Shown: positions 25,401 through 37,558 of the stretch, in pieces | Layout: every line of letters starts with the position of its first letter | Position numbering within the stretch: position 1 is the first letter of the stretch | Assembly: GCF_003711515.1 (NCBI RefSeq) | Contig: NW_021167081.1 | Location: 3,156,483-3,220,482 of the forward strand | Source of the DNA: Sodiomyces alkalinus F11 | Lineage: Eukaryota > Ascomycota > Sordariomycetes > Glomerellales > Plectosphaerellaceae | DNA length: 64,000 bases | Reading direction: 5' to 3' | The notes under the pieces: generated by a model | What the model was told of the DNA's origin: nothing | The model's database searches: none | The model's input: only the letters and a program-made list of their open reading frames with translations | Translations under genes and position numbers: made by a program

Positions 25401-28400
25401 AAGTAGCGAATTCCATTAATTAGGCTATTTAATAGACCATATCGACTCCGGAAAGCTCCTAGAGGGTTATAGAAATAGTTAATAACGCCGATATAGAAGA
25501 TAGATTAGCTCCTAATTCGATAGCCCCTATATATAGACCCGCTACTACTACGACTATTACCCGGCCTGCCTCGCGGGCCTCGGCTTAGAAAGATACCCTT
25601 AATTTATTTAACTAGGAGGCTATTATATAAAAGGTCCGCGAGAAAAGCCTAAAGCACCTTTTAGAGATAGAGGTTAAGATTCCTATAGTTTACCTCCTCT
25701 CCACTAATAAAGCTATCCTCGCGGACTACGAAAAGATACTACGGTTAATCGGTAGCTAAGTAAAGCCATATAAAGTTATCCACTTAACCCCTAAAAAAGA
25801 CTTTTTTATAGACTCCTTACCCCTTAGACTCGAAGGCCTTATATAGTTTATAAATACCACGACTATAGCCTTTACGCCTAATAGTGCCCTATCTATAACG
25901 CCCGCCCGAATAATCAATAAACTAAAGCCTCCTACTATTTACGCTAAGTATATAATATTACGGGTTAGCCTAATTAAGCGAATAGCTAAGGCCTACCCTA
26001 TAAACAATTATTACTACGTAGTTATCGATATAGGAGCCGTCTTTAATACTATCCGGCTAAACCTTATAGAGAAGCTCGGATTATAGGGCCGTATAGAGAA
26101 AAGTAATATCGCGATTAAAGGAATTAATAACGTGGATAGGGTAAACTATATAAGCTATCTAGAAAAATACCTTTAGGTTAGGGACTAGTATAGGAAGGTC
26201 TAATTTATAGTAATCGAGGGGATAGAACCCGGAATACTCCTTAGCCTATTATTCTTACTTAATAGTTATGTCTTTTCTACTTATAGAGATAGATAGATTA
26301 ATATAGACTTTACCTACGGGGATACCCGTATTATCGTCCTTATCGTTAATAGGGAATAGGTCGATAACCGCCCTTATAAATAAAGCTAGCCTAAGTTTAA
26401 AGAGGAGGAGAAGCGCTAAGAGGAGGAGGATTTAATCGATTAAAGTATCGGATAGTAAGGGGAGGATAACGTCCTTTATAGTTAGTCCGGGGCCGCTACC
26501 TTAATATCGAGTAATAATAGGACTAGTAGATCGCCCGACTAAGAGGCAAAAGAGTAGGAGACGGAGGAGGAGAAAGAGAAAGGCGATAGCGATATTGTCT
26601 TTTATTTAGATATTAAGAATACTACTACTTTAGTAGCCTTCCTATATACGGAGATAGTAAAGCCTTAACGTAGGGAATTTATATAGCCTTAAGGGCGATA
26701 CCACGAAATTAGGGCCGAGGTTATAAGAGGTATATCGCGGAGGCTTATTATATAATAACTACGACTATATAATAATAACTAATTTATACTAACCACTTAT
26801 CTTTTTCGACTTTTCTATACTACTATTAGCCTAATGACCCTAATAGCCTTTTAGTCTTATATGTTCGGAAGGACCGGATAATATAGGATAATTCCGAGGT
26901 AAAAGCACTCGAGGCTTCAAAGAAAGAGGAGGATAATATTACTAGTATAGCCGCGGTTACGATAAAGAGACTATAGTAGCTAAAAAGGAGGAAATCCTAA
27001 GATCTTAGTAAAGAAGTATACTATCCCCTTAATCCCGGAGGCGTCTTTACTATATAAAAGCCTAAGGGTTTTAAGATTTACCCTCTTAACGATAATCCGT
27101 CTAATTAAAGTATCCCTAATAAAGACCCCTATTAGAAGAAGAATATCCTCGTAGAAATTAAAGAGGAAGATTAGGAGCTAGAAGATAAGAGGCTTATTAG
27201 CCTAATTATACTAAAGTTTTCTAAAATTATACCTTGTTCGCGCCTTATACCCGAAAGACTTAACGCTATCCGAAAGACGGTCGACTACTTAACCCCTAAG
27301 GAATAGGAGCTCCTAATAAAGGTCCTCTTAAACCGCGAGGCAGCTATTATTTAGGATTAAACTAAGTACGGCCGCCTTAACGAACGGGTAGCTCCTTTAT
27401 AGAAGATTCGGGCGGTTCCTTATAAGGCGTGGTAGGCGAAGGGGATCCCTATCCTTAAAGCTTTAGAGTCTATAGTCGTGTAGATAATAAAGGACTGCCT
27501 TTAAAAAGGTATAATTAAGGAGAGCCACGTAGCCTATTATAACCCCTAATTCCTAGTTGAGAAGAAGGACGGTAATATACGGCGTATTAACTCGGCTATT
27601 AAGATTAACGTAGTAACCTTTTAAGATACCTTTATACCGCCTAAGGCCGATAGGTTCTCCGAGTATTTCGCTATATATAAGCTTATATCCCTCTTAGACC
27701 TTTTCTCCGGCTACGATTAGGTTACCCTTAATAAGGAGTCTTAAGATCTAACTACCTTTACGACTATTATTAGACTCTTTAGGATATATACCCTTCCTTA
27801 GGGGGCTATTAATTTAGTAGCCTAGTTTATATGTATTATAACCTATATCCTTTACGATCTTATTCCTTAATACTATAGACCCTTTATTAACGATATCGTA
27901 GTAAAAGGACCGATAACTACCTATAAGAATACCCTAATTCGGCCTAGAATTCGCCGTTTTATAGCCGAGTATATCGCTAATATTAATAAAGTGCTTCTTA
28001 ACGTGGAGCTAGCTAGAGGTATTATCGTAGGTATTAAAAGCTAGTAGTATTAGAAAGCAGCTACGATTATAGGCTATATCTACGGTACTAATAGTCGTTC
28101 CCTTAAGTAGGCTAAGATAGCGAAGGTCCGAGAGTAGGAAAGGTATAGTATAGTCTCTAATATTCGTTTATTCCTCGGTCTCGCTACCTTTTACCGAGTC
28201 TGGATTTATAAGTTCGCTATTATCGCTAGACCCCTAACCGACCTACTACGGAAGAATACTACCTTTAAGTAGGAGAAGCTTTAATAACACGCTATAAACG
28301 CCCTTAAGAAGGCCTTTACCACTACCCCTATCCTAATCACTATTTAGTATAGCGAAGGCGTAGGAGTTATCTACGTTATCGTTAATACTACTATAGATAG

Positions 28401-30560
28401 ATGGGGTAGAATCCTTAATTAGTACGTTAAGAATAAAAAAGCCGTGGAACGGTATAAAAGCGGTCGCTAGTCTTTTACGGAAAGGGTCTATAATACTAGT
28501 AAGCTAAAACTAAGGGGAGTCCTAAAGACCCTTCGGCGCTTATATAACTACCTTTATAGGGTTTACTTTATCCTTGAGACCAATACCTAAGCCCTCCTAT
28601 ACTTAGTTAAAAGGATTTACTACTAACCTCTTTAGTACCCTAATTACCTAATAGCTTACTTAAATCCGGCTTTTCGACTTCGACGTTAAGTATATTAAAG
28701 GATCTAAGAATACTATAGCCGATAGACTCTCCCGGATACCCGGAATACCCTTTAATTAGACTAATAAGATTGCCGAGGGAGACCTAGACGACTTCGTAGG
28801 CGATAGAATCTTCCATACGGAAGCCGAGAAGCAGTTCGATAACCCTACTCTAGCTAATGATATCCTCGATAAGGACCTTACCTAGAGTTAACTTTCCCGA
28901 TAAATAGCTATCTTTTTAATAACCTTTCGTGTGCCTAAAGAAATAAATCCTAAGGAAGCCCGCAGAGTTAAAGATAGGGCTACCTGTGTATTCCTTAAGG
29001 ATAGACTACTATAGACCCGAGTAACCAACGTCGATTTAACCCCTAAACGCTAGATAGACGATAAGGATACCTAGGTTAACCTAATTAGGAGAGCCCACGA
29101 TAAATCCGGACACCGAGGAAGGTAAAGGACTTATTATCGCCTCGCCGCTAATTACTTCTAGGATAATATCTATAAAAGCGTTTAGAGGTTTATTAAGTCC
29201 TATTCCGAATACTAAGCCTATTATAGCCGTTCTTAGGAGGACCCCTTAATCTTAATAAGTGTACCTAAAACCGCCCTCCCTTATACTTAGGTTAGCCTAA
29301 ACGTTTAATATGTTTAAGGATAGTATCTTATAAAGGCCCGCTATATATTTATAGGTTAGGTTAAGGCTCGACTACTAAAGAAGAACACGTCTAAGGCTAT
29401 TACCTTATTTTTATAAAAAGATATAATCTATAGGTTTAGGCTTTATATAATTCTCCTTATAGATAGAGGTCCTAAGAATAAGGGTTATATAATCGAGCTA
29501 AACCGTTATTATAGGACTACTTAAAAGCTCGCCTTAGCCTATTACCCCCGCGCTAATAGCCTTAATAAGGTAGGGTATAAGGCTATTACCTACGCTCTAT
29601 CTATCTAATTGAAGCTTTACCCTAGAGCCGGTTACGAGATCCTGCTAATGGTCCTTTTCGCTAATCGTATAACGGTAAGACCTTTTCCTAGCCGTACCCC
29701 TTTCTTCCTTCTACACGGCTATAAGTCTATTACCCTAATTAAGACGACCTGCCTAACCTAGAGAGTACTAGACTAGGGCCGCGTTAAAACCCCTAAGGAT
29801 AAGATAATTCTTCGGTTAAGGGCTTTTACCTAGCTTAATACCGACCGATATACTACTATTACTATAATTACTAAATCATAAGGGCGACAGATAGCCTATA
29901 TTAATACTAGCCGTGTCTAGGTACTCCGTAAGTAAAGGCTATAAGTTAAGGATCTTATACTAGTTTATAATACTAAGAAAACTATCGATATAAGCTATAA
30001 AGCTAAGCTCGATGACCGATAGAATAGCCTATATCGTATCCGGAAGGCTAATCACGATAATAAGTCCTTTATCCTTAAGACTCTTACCAGGGAAAAACTA
30101 AAAGGGATTACTTTTACCGCTAACCGCTTAAAGAAGTTTATCTAAAACGATAATAGATACTAGGAGCCTAAGGACTAGACTATACTTAAATAAGACTATA
30201 GCGAGGAGCTCAGGATTATATACCCTACTCGAGGAGCGCCTATTACCGAAAAAGTCACCGAAGTACTCATTTTACGTAGCGAGGACCCTAAGGAAAATAC
30301 TAAGGCCGAGGATAATATTAGTTCCCCTAATTATACTATTAACGGTCTTTTACGCCGCTCGGAGAGACTAAAAAAGATATTAGGGGAGTATTATAAGAAG
30401 CTAGAGGAAGAGTTAAAAAAGGTAAAGGAGTCTAGTATCGTTAAGGTATAGATTCTATCGCGCCTAGATTTTAACCCGAGTAAGTACGAGGATTATACTA
30501 ATAAGCTATAGTTTATTCGTTATTATCACTTTCCCTAATTTCCTTTATTTTTAAAGCCTA
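25401..30560 (+). pseudogene. Gypsy pol relic: protease, RT, RNase H, integrase
   Basis: The protease active site reads VVIDIGAVFN (Asp codon at 26027-26029). RT: VEKKDGNIRRINSA near 27560, LLDLFSGYD at 27691-27717 and FINDIVVKG at 27883-27909, where the family has F-x-DD. RNase H runs about 28320-28610, with YFILETNT-like residues. The integrase HHCC region begins SGHRGRQRTYYRLA at about 29105, and the core and C-terminus extend to 30500. Frame changes occur between protease and RT and between RT and integrase, so indels as well as RIP stops are present. A charged tail (LLRRSERLKKILGEYYKK, about 30350) follows. Confidence 0.88.
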
Positions 30561-31057
30561 TACTTATTAGAAGGCTAGCGTGTAGTCTTACGGCTAAGAG
30601 TAAAGAAAGCTAAGTCTTTTATCCACCTAAAGTCGCGATATACGCTAGTATAAAGGGCGTAAACCTATAAATAAACCTTCCTAACCACTACCCTAGTCCG
30701 TTTCTTTTTTAAACTTTTACCTTTATTACCCTAATTAGAAACACTATAAACCTATGTAGACTTATTTCCCCGATTAGAAGACTTTTCCCTATATTTATTA
30801 TTCATTATATTTATAAGTAAGCCTAACTATATAGATATTATAAAGTTATACTACTATATATACTATTTTCTATAATAAGTATAGGTTTCTTCTATTATAA
30901 TTCCGAATTCTTTACTTCTATTCCCCTAATCACCGTATAATTTATCGGACCTAAGCTAAATTATACCTAGTTTAATATAAGCTGCCTATTCTGCGGAAGG
31001 GAGTTATAATCGGCAATAACTAGTATAGAAATAGTTACTAAGGGTATAATATAATTA

Positions 31058-31520
31058 GGGACTCAATGGGGAGACCTCACGTTTCAATATCGAGACCTCA
31101 AACGTGACATTTTAGTAGGGCCATGAACCCGCCGCTAAGATACATATGTACCGCACCTATTTTGTATGTACACTTTATGTAGAAAATCGCAGGCGACATC
31201 GTAAACCTTAACGTGTCACTTCCCACACCGTAACTCTGAATCCAACTGCCCAAAACACCATAATAATAAGTCACGATATCCTACACGATATCCTATATAC
31301 AATAACCGACTACCCCTACGGCTCCGAGCTAAGTATTAAGATTTGAGTATCAGGATTAAGTATTGAGATTTAGTTGCTATATCACCTACGATTTTTTACA
31401 TAATATATACATATAACATAGGTGCGGTATATATGCATCTTCGCGCTAGCGTCATGGCCCCAATAAAATGTCACGTGTAAGGTCTCGATATTGAAACGTG
31501 AGGTCTCCCCATTGAATCCC
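31058..31520. mobile_element. Foldback MITE with 8-bp target duplication
   Basis: A 463-base element whose ends are inverted copies: GGGACTCAATGGGGAGACC at the left and the complement of GGTCTCCCCATTGAATCCC at the right. The arms continue, with some mismatches, for about 145 bases each (31058-31202 and 31376-31520) around a unique centre. TATAATTA flanks both sides (31050-31057 and 31521-31528). An 8-bp duplication is typical of hAT-type elements. CA and TG dinucleotides are common inside, unlike the host Gypsy element, so it inserted after most RIP. No coding capacity. Confidence 0.88.
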
Positions 31521-32355
31521 TATAATTAAGAGAGATACTATTAAAGGCTATAAGCCGTAAATAGTAAATCCCTCCTTTACTAACCCTAGTACTAGTAACT
31601 TATTAAGTTATTACGTTAATCTTAAAGGCCCGATTTTAGAAGTATAAGAGCCCTCTCCTTTCCACTACTTAAAGCCCCTTTTCCTAATCTCTATTACTAA
31701 TCGCTCTCCCTATTACTAATATTATACCCTTATTCCCTTAACCACGCCTATATATATATCACCCTTAAACCTACTATACGTAAGTTCCTTATCCAGAAAG
31801 AAAAGACTAATACGATACCTATTACTAGAAAAGTAAGTTTAAGACACTAAGTGAACGGCGTTAAGAGCCCTGCTAGAAAAACCCCTAAAAAAGAATAATA
31901 TAATATCACGACGACAACGGCGATAATAATAATAAAAACCGGAAAATCCGGGGATTCCCTAGCTTTATTAGCCTAATTAAGCGACTACCGGCCGCTACCT
32001 ATAAATCTTATTCTTCTTATAAGGCCTATAAAGTCTACTTATATAGAGTAGAAAACGGATTACTATAAAGAGAAGGAAAAAGAGAAGAAGATAAGCCACG
32101 AAGAAGACCTCCTTTTATACCTTTTTCCCCCTAACCTTATTACCTATTCCCCTAATTAGACCTATCACGAAGTTCTCGCGAAAAGAGTAAAAGCCCTGGT
32201 TACTAGGAAATATTATTTCTTAGAAATCCCGTTTATCTATTAGAGTTATATTATCTAGATAATTAACTATCTAATTCCCTTCCCTATAAGCTACCTAGTA
32301 AACCACCCACCTATCCTTACCACCTATTCCCTTAATTATAAAACACCCTATTAAG
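31521..32355. other. Gypsy internal sequence, no recognised gene
   Basis: Sequence between the MITE and the antisense coding relic. Several CCCTAATTA-like motifs occur (32138, 32322). No domain recognised. Confidence 0.4.
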
Positions 32356-33510
32356 TAAGTAACTTAGTTTCTAGGTTAGGGTCGCTTTTATAGTCACCTT
32401 CCTCCGGGCTATACTTCTCGGAAACCCGGCGCTAGATATAAGCCCCTTTAGGGAGCGGAATAGTCTAGTAAATCACTATTTCCTCCCGGTTAGACACCTC
32501 CTTAGCCTTACGAATACTATTATAATACCCGTCCACGGTCTTCCTATATCGAGCTAAGAGTACTAGGATAAGGTTAAGTAAGCTATTATAAGCTTTAATA
32601 GTCTTACCGCTATAGGCCTAGCGTATCTAGTAACCGATTTCGTGGTCTATAGCGGTTATATTAATTAGGAAAACGCCGGTCTAAGGCGAGTGGATCGGGT
32701 ACCGTTTATCGTTATAGAAAGACTAAGGTAATACTAAGTTATCCTTAAGGAGGGGATTATAGTATTTAAAGCCGGGCTAATTACTATTAGGCTAGCTAAT
32801 ATTATACTTAGCCTATTAGAACTTCTTATAAAGGCTATTATCCCGGAATATATAAGTAGACTTATAGAATAAATAGTTAGCGTAATCGGGGAAGCGTGGA
32901 TTCTACGGCAGGGAAACGTACTTATAGAATAGGTATATAGTCGTATTATTAACCCGATTTAGTATAGCTATCTAGCATTCTTCGTAGTATTAGTAGGGCA
33001 ACTTATTAACTACGCTATATACCTACCCGATAAATACTCTAGCGGCGTAAGGCCTTATTATAATCTTTATAATATACTCTTTTTAGGGACTTATAAGGTC
33101 CTTAGCTATAAAGATATAATAACGGAATAAAGGCGTCTTAAAAAAATCGCGTATCTCCCTAAATAAAGCCTATTCTATATCCCGGTTAGCGATATTTAAT
33201 AAGGTATCCTAAAACCGGTTCGTAACGGTAAGCCGGGTATCTAGATCGATAACCGAAGATAAGAGGTTAAGGTTAATATACGAAATACCGCCTTTACTAG
33301 CCACTTTAAATTAACCAATATAGGTATTAACCTTAGCACCGAGATTAGTATCCCCTAATTAGGGTAAGTACGAGAAATAGGGATGGAAAACTTATAGTTA
33401 TATCTATAGGCGTTACCTAAACGTTATACTTATTAGGAGTGCCCTTTATTAGACGCGTCTTAGGCTAAAACCACGGAATAGGCTTAATAGACTCTTACCT
33501 ACTAACGGCC
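32356..33510 (-). pseudogene. Antisense coding relic inside the 14.6-kb element
   Basis: On the minus strand one frame runs about 380 codons with stops only at TAG/TAA that would be Gln (or Trp) before RIP. Legible stretches include ALFREIRDFFKTPLFRYYIF, AILNRVNNTTIYLFYKYVSL, YNDKRYPIHSP-stop-TGVFLINITAIDH and YNSLLNLILVLLARYRKTVD. The C-terminal end has KGAYIQRRVSEKYSPEEGD. It is opposite to gag-pol. I recognise no family. It could be a captured host gene, an env-like or regulatory ORF of the element, or a gene of a DNA transposon inserted here, although no inverted ends were seen. Confidence 0.5.
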
Positions 33511-34355
33511 TTTTGACGTTTATACGGCTCCGCCTCGTTTAATATCCTAATTATATACTTAGAGGCTTTAGTGTGTATTTAGGAAGTTAAGAAGTTATAG
33601 TGCTATCTAAGAGATATCTAAAGAAATAACGAAGTTACTTAAAAGAAGAAGAACGAGGAGCCGGGGACCCTATAACTTTTATATTTAAAAGACTAGTAAG
33701 TAGAGGTATTAACGGCACGGCTTATAGCTTCTATAAGTTAGAGGAAGCGGTATTAACGAAGTAATTACGACTATTCGACCTACCTTTATAGCTATTTATA
33801 GCTACCTCCTTTTATTTCCCTTTATTATAGAATCACGACTCCGACTATTACCTAATAAGCGAAGAGCCTTATCCGATATTTACTAGCTAATTATAGTAAG
33901 CGCTAAAGCTAGTTAGCTAAATATAGTAAGCGTTTCTAATATCGATTTCCTAATTTAGCACCCTTTTTCCAATTTACGAAGACTATCTTTATTATAACCT
34001 AGGAAATAACCTCCTTTAACGACTAAAAGACCGTTCGGGCTATAGTTATAAGCTAAGGACTCTTACTTTAAGGAGAGAACCTTTAAGAGATATCCTCGGA
34101 GGATAAATAGAACCCTCCTCGGCCTTAGTCCTAATCTTCCCCTTCGATATCTCCTTATAAACTCTGGTTTACCTATTCTCCCCTATTATATTCCCTCCCT
34201 TTTTCTATTTCTATCCCTCTAAGTTTTCCTAATACTTCTCCCTCCTCCCTTTTTCTTTTTTTCTTTATAAGAAATCATTACTAAAGAGCCTAATTAGGGT
34301 AATATAAGTAACCGTAAACGCTAGAACCTGTATGCATTAACGCTATAGCCGCTAA
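33511..34355. other. Gypsy internal spacer between opposing ORF relics
   Basis: Lies between the divergently placed antisense relic and the Ulp1-like relic. A pyrimidine-rich tract stands at 34130-34262. No gene recognised. It could hold divergent promoters. Confidence 0.35.
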
Positions 34356-36060
34356 TAACTTAGTAAACTACTAGGTCACCGCCCCTAAAGGCTTAGACCT
34401 AAATAAGGACGTTTAACCTAAAGGATAAACCGCCATTAAACTAAGCACTAGGCCTTATAAGGAGTATAACCCTAAGAAGAGCAGATAAGTATTCCTAGTA
34501 AGTGGTTTACCGTACCGCCTCTTTAAGGCCGTAGATAACGATACCCCGTATACTAGGTTTAGAGCTATCTTAAAGGAAGGCTAGTAGATAGTCTAAGGAC
34601 TCCTAAGCCAGAATAAAAATAACGGGCTAAACGTAGAGATTATAGGACTAGCCGCGTTATAGTCCCCTTTAATAATCTCGTACAGTAAGCGGTACCTTAA
34701 AGTCTATTCTATTTGAATATTAGCTTACCGACTATATAAGGATATTAAGGCTAATAGGTAGTAAGAGAAGGGCGTTATAGAAAAGGTAATAAGTACGGTC
34801 GTTAGCTATAGGTAAGGAGATTTAAGGCCTACGGTATGCTTTAAGAAGATTCCGTGCTAGGGAATAGATATTAATGGTAAGGCGGAGTTTATAACTCTCT
34901 CCGATAAGGTATAATAGCGTATTAAAACTAGCCACTTTATCCATATAATCTACTATATTAATGGTAACTATTTTGTTAGCCTACTTATCGACTAGGAGAC
35001 TTAGATTATATATAGGTATAATAGTATATAGTCTAATAGTAAAGGTAAATAACGCCTCCTCGAAGTCGCTTATCTTACGATATAGTGGATAATTTCTATC
35101 GGAGCTCCTAAGGAAGCTATTAATAGTATAGCTAAGAAGTTTTATATTATCCCTGGCCCTATATAGCTAGATAGCTACTTATATAGTCTATTTATTATAG
35201 AATAGATTAAAGCTTTAGTCTAAGACAGATACCTATTCTCTGAAAGCTTTAAGATTTATAGATTTACTTAAGGCCGCTATTACGGGAATAATATAGGGGA
35301 ATATACTCGGTATATTAAAGAAGGCTAGGTGATTTATATTAGTAAACTCTTCGGCTTTAGTCACTATATAGAACTAGCTATAAAGCCCGCGACGCCGTCT
35401 CTTAAGGCCCCTAAGACGATTAGATTCTAGCCTATTAATAATACTAAGAAGTGGATACCGGTTAACCCGCTTAAGGGTCCTAAGACTCCTAAGACGCCTA
35501 AAGTCGAAGAGGAGTCTATTAACCTTACTAGTTTCCCTAATCCCGAGATTATAGACTTTACTAACGCGTTAGGCTAGAGTTTCTAGGACCCCCTAGTATT
35601 ATCCGATAGTAGTAGTAACGTCGACGACGCAGGTCTTAGTAGCCTTAAGCTCTAGACGCTAAAGGGTAAAAAAGCCGTGAAGCAGACGCTACTAGCCGTT
35701 AAGAAAACGCCGCCCCTAAAGATGCCTAAGACGTCTAAGACTCCTAAGGCGGCGCCTAAGCCCGCTATTATCTTAAAGAAAAGAAGCTACGATATCTAAG
35801 ATAAATAGGAAGAGGAGGTAAAGTACTATACTAAGGGTATAAAGATATCTTATTACCTGCTTTACTATAGACTCGTAGATATACGGCCTCTAGCTAAACG
35901 CGTTAATCCTATTAGGCCGAGCCTATATACTAAGGAAGAATAGGTTAAGTCCTTTAATAACCTATACCGAGTAGGCCTCCGTAACATAATAGCTAATAAC
36001 GCGCTATATCTACTACCGGCTTAGGCTATACCTTAAGAGCCTAATTATATAGTTAGAGGG
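34356..36060 (+). pseudogene. Ulp1-like (C48) cysteine protease relic in the Gypsy element
   Basis: One plus-strand frame of about 565 codons, with stops at Gln/Trp positions. The central part resembles the Ulp1/SENP (peptidase C48) core. NGNYFVSLLID has Tyr (34969-34971) at the catalytic His position. YRYNSI has Asn (35020-35022) 17 codons later at the Asp position. A Gln-type stop at 35164-35166 followed by LDSYLYSLFII puts Tyr (35182-35184) six codons after it, at the Cys position. His-to-Tyr, Asp-to-Asn, Gln-to-stop and Cys-to-Tyr are each single C-to-T or G-to-A changes. The C-terminal half is Lys/Pro/Thr-rich (KTPKTPKVEEE, about 35490-35515). C48 enzymes cut SUMO-like proteins. This copy is dead; the assignment is inference from spacing. 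Confidence 0.55.
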
Positions 36061-36327
36061 AGAACTTTACGAAAGCGTAAGTAAAGGTATATATAAAGAA
36101 TCAAACGGGTAACGTTTTAAGGAAATAGCTAATAAAGATAGTAAGGGAATAGTATATACGGAGGAACTAAAACTAAGAGGATCCCTAACTTAGTATATAT
36201 AGAGAACGGGGTAATTAGAGAAACGAGGATATACGATAGCTCTTTACTTAGTTTATTTACTTATATCTGCTTATTTTTAGGAGTTATCTACGCTATAAGG
36301 GCGTAAATAAGATAACTAGGGCCGTAT

Positions 36328-36686
36328 TATAACCGCGCAGATACGGTATTAGTATAATATCGGCAGCCGGTTATATAACCCCCCTTTTTAAGGCTATAGG
36401 ATCCGCCTCCTATATATATATTAAGGACAGGCTCTAGATATTCCTATTAAGGGACGATTATTTAATTATTATCCTCTTTTATAATTACTTATTCTACGTT
36501 TAAGGTATCTTTCCAGTTCGACTTACATTACCCTGATTAGAATAGTAACTACCGATCTACTTCTTCGCTAAAGGTTATAGCGGTGTTAGTTATATTTTAG
36601 TTATGCATCGTGGTTTTACTGGACTAACCTCTTTATCTAATCTTTATCTTAACGATCTGGTGCTATTACGTCTTTATCCAGTTACA
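36328..36686 (+). repeat. 3' LTR of the 14.6-kb element
   Basis: 359 bases, same length as the 5' LTR. Ends TTTATCCAGTTACA. The two LTRs differ at many C/T and G/A positions, compatible with independent RIP of each. Confidence 0.9.
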
Positions 36687-37060
36687 CTAGCCAGTACTAT
36701 AGGACTTAGAAGATCTAGGATTTAATATATCCTAGCCGTGTATTACTCTAGCTAGCTAGCACTATCGCACCCAAGGAACCTAGAATTTAGAGGGTAACCT
36801 TTATTATAGTAAATAAGGTGTAATAAAGATATCTTCTCTAATCTAAGGGGGCGCCCCCCTAGGACTTAAGTATTCCACGGGTAAACACCGTGGAATCCTC
36901 GGCTTCTACGTATAGAAACCCGGGTATAACCCAGGGAAGCTATAGTATACGCTAAAGGTACCTATTGTATACCCCGTGTATGCTATGGCTTATATTATAG
37001 TACGCCCGTGGTACGCCCGTGGTACGCCCTAGCGTTTCTAGTAGAGTCTAGGACGTATTA
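36687..37060 (+). repeat. Right part of the split LTR
   Basis: Continues the LTR begun at 22063-22094. It aligns with 59330-59748 (shared GATCTAGGATTTA, GGTGTAATAAAGATATCTT and AGTATTC-ACGG blocks) and ends GGACGTATTA. A short GTACGCCCGTG triplet repeat lies at 37000-37030. AATAAAG within the GGTGTAATAAAG block could be the LTR polyadenylation signal. Confidence 0.7.
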
Positions 37061-37558
37061 TCTTTAGACGTGGCGTTATATAGTAGTAGCTTACGGCTTA
37101 GGTTAATAGTATTAGTCTACTATGTTAAAATAGTCCTAATATCCTTAACGTACTTAGCGTATTTATTCCCCTATATCTTCTAGCCTTATATCGCCAAACC
37201 ATAGGCGCGCTGCCTAGTAGGTATTAGATCTAACTCCTATAAGGACGTAGCTTCTACTTATAGGGTTATATACGAAGGCTAGGAGTTAGCGTAGGAAGGC
37301 AAAATAGGCTTTTTAGGGGGGGGGATAGGATTATTAGGGCGTAGATATTCCTAGACTTTGTTATTTGCGGCCGTAGCTTTGTAATAGCTAAGCTAGAGCT
37401 CCTAATGGCGGTGGGTCTTATAGGTAACTAGCTTATATTACGATATCTTAATAGCTATAGATTAACACACTATATCGGCGCAGCTATATAGCTTTTTAAT
37501 CGGTAATAATATGGGTAAAGGGTAGATTTTCACTTAGTACGTAAGACTTCTAATTATC
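37061..37558. other. No recognisable gene
   Basis: RIP-altered sequence between the split LTR and the next repeat. No domain seen. Confidence 0.4.

Larger units (their letters stand above)
22095..36686 (+). mobile_element. 14.6-kb Ty3/Gypsy retrotransposon with extra ORFs
   Basis: Bounded by 359-base LTRs (22095-22453 and 36328-36686) with CTAG immediately outside both ends (22091-22094 and 36687-36690), a 4-bp target duplication. Order: LTR, primer-binding-type sequence, gag with zinc knuckle, protease, RT, RNase H, integrase. About 5.7 kb of additional sequence follows before the 3' LTR. That extra part holds a minus-strand coding relic (32.36-33.5 kb), a plus-strand relic with Ulp1-like protease residues (34.36-36.06 kb) and an inserted MITE. 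Usual Gypsy elements are much shorter. All coding parts carry RIP stops. It inserted into an older LTR (22063-22094 plus 36687-37060). Confidence 0.88.

Noticed and set aside
8860..36540. CCCTAA/TTAGGG motifs as telomeric sequence
   Set aside because: They occur singly or as one palindrome, never as tandem arrays, so they are not a telomere or an interstitial telomere block.
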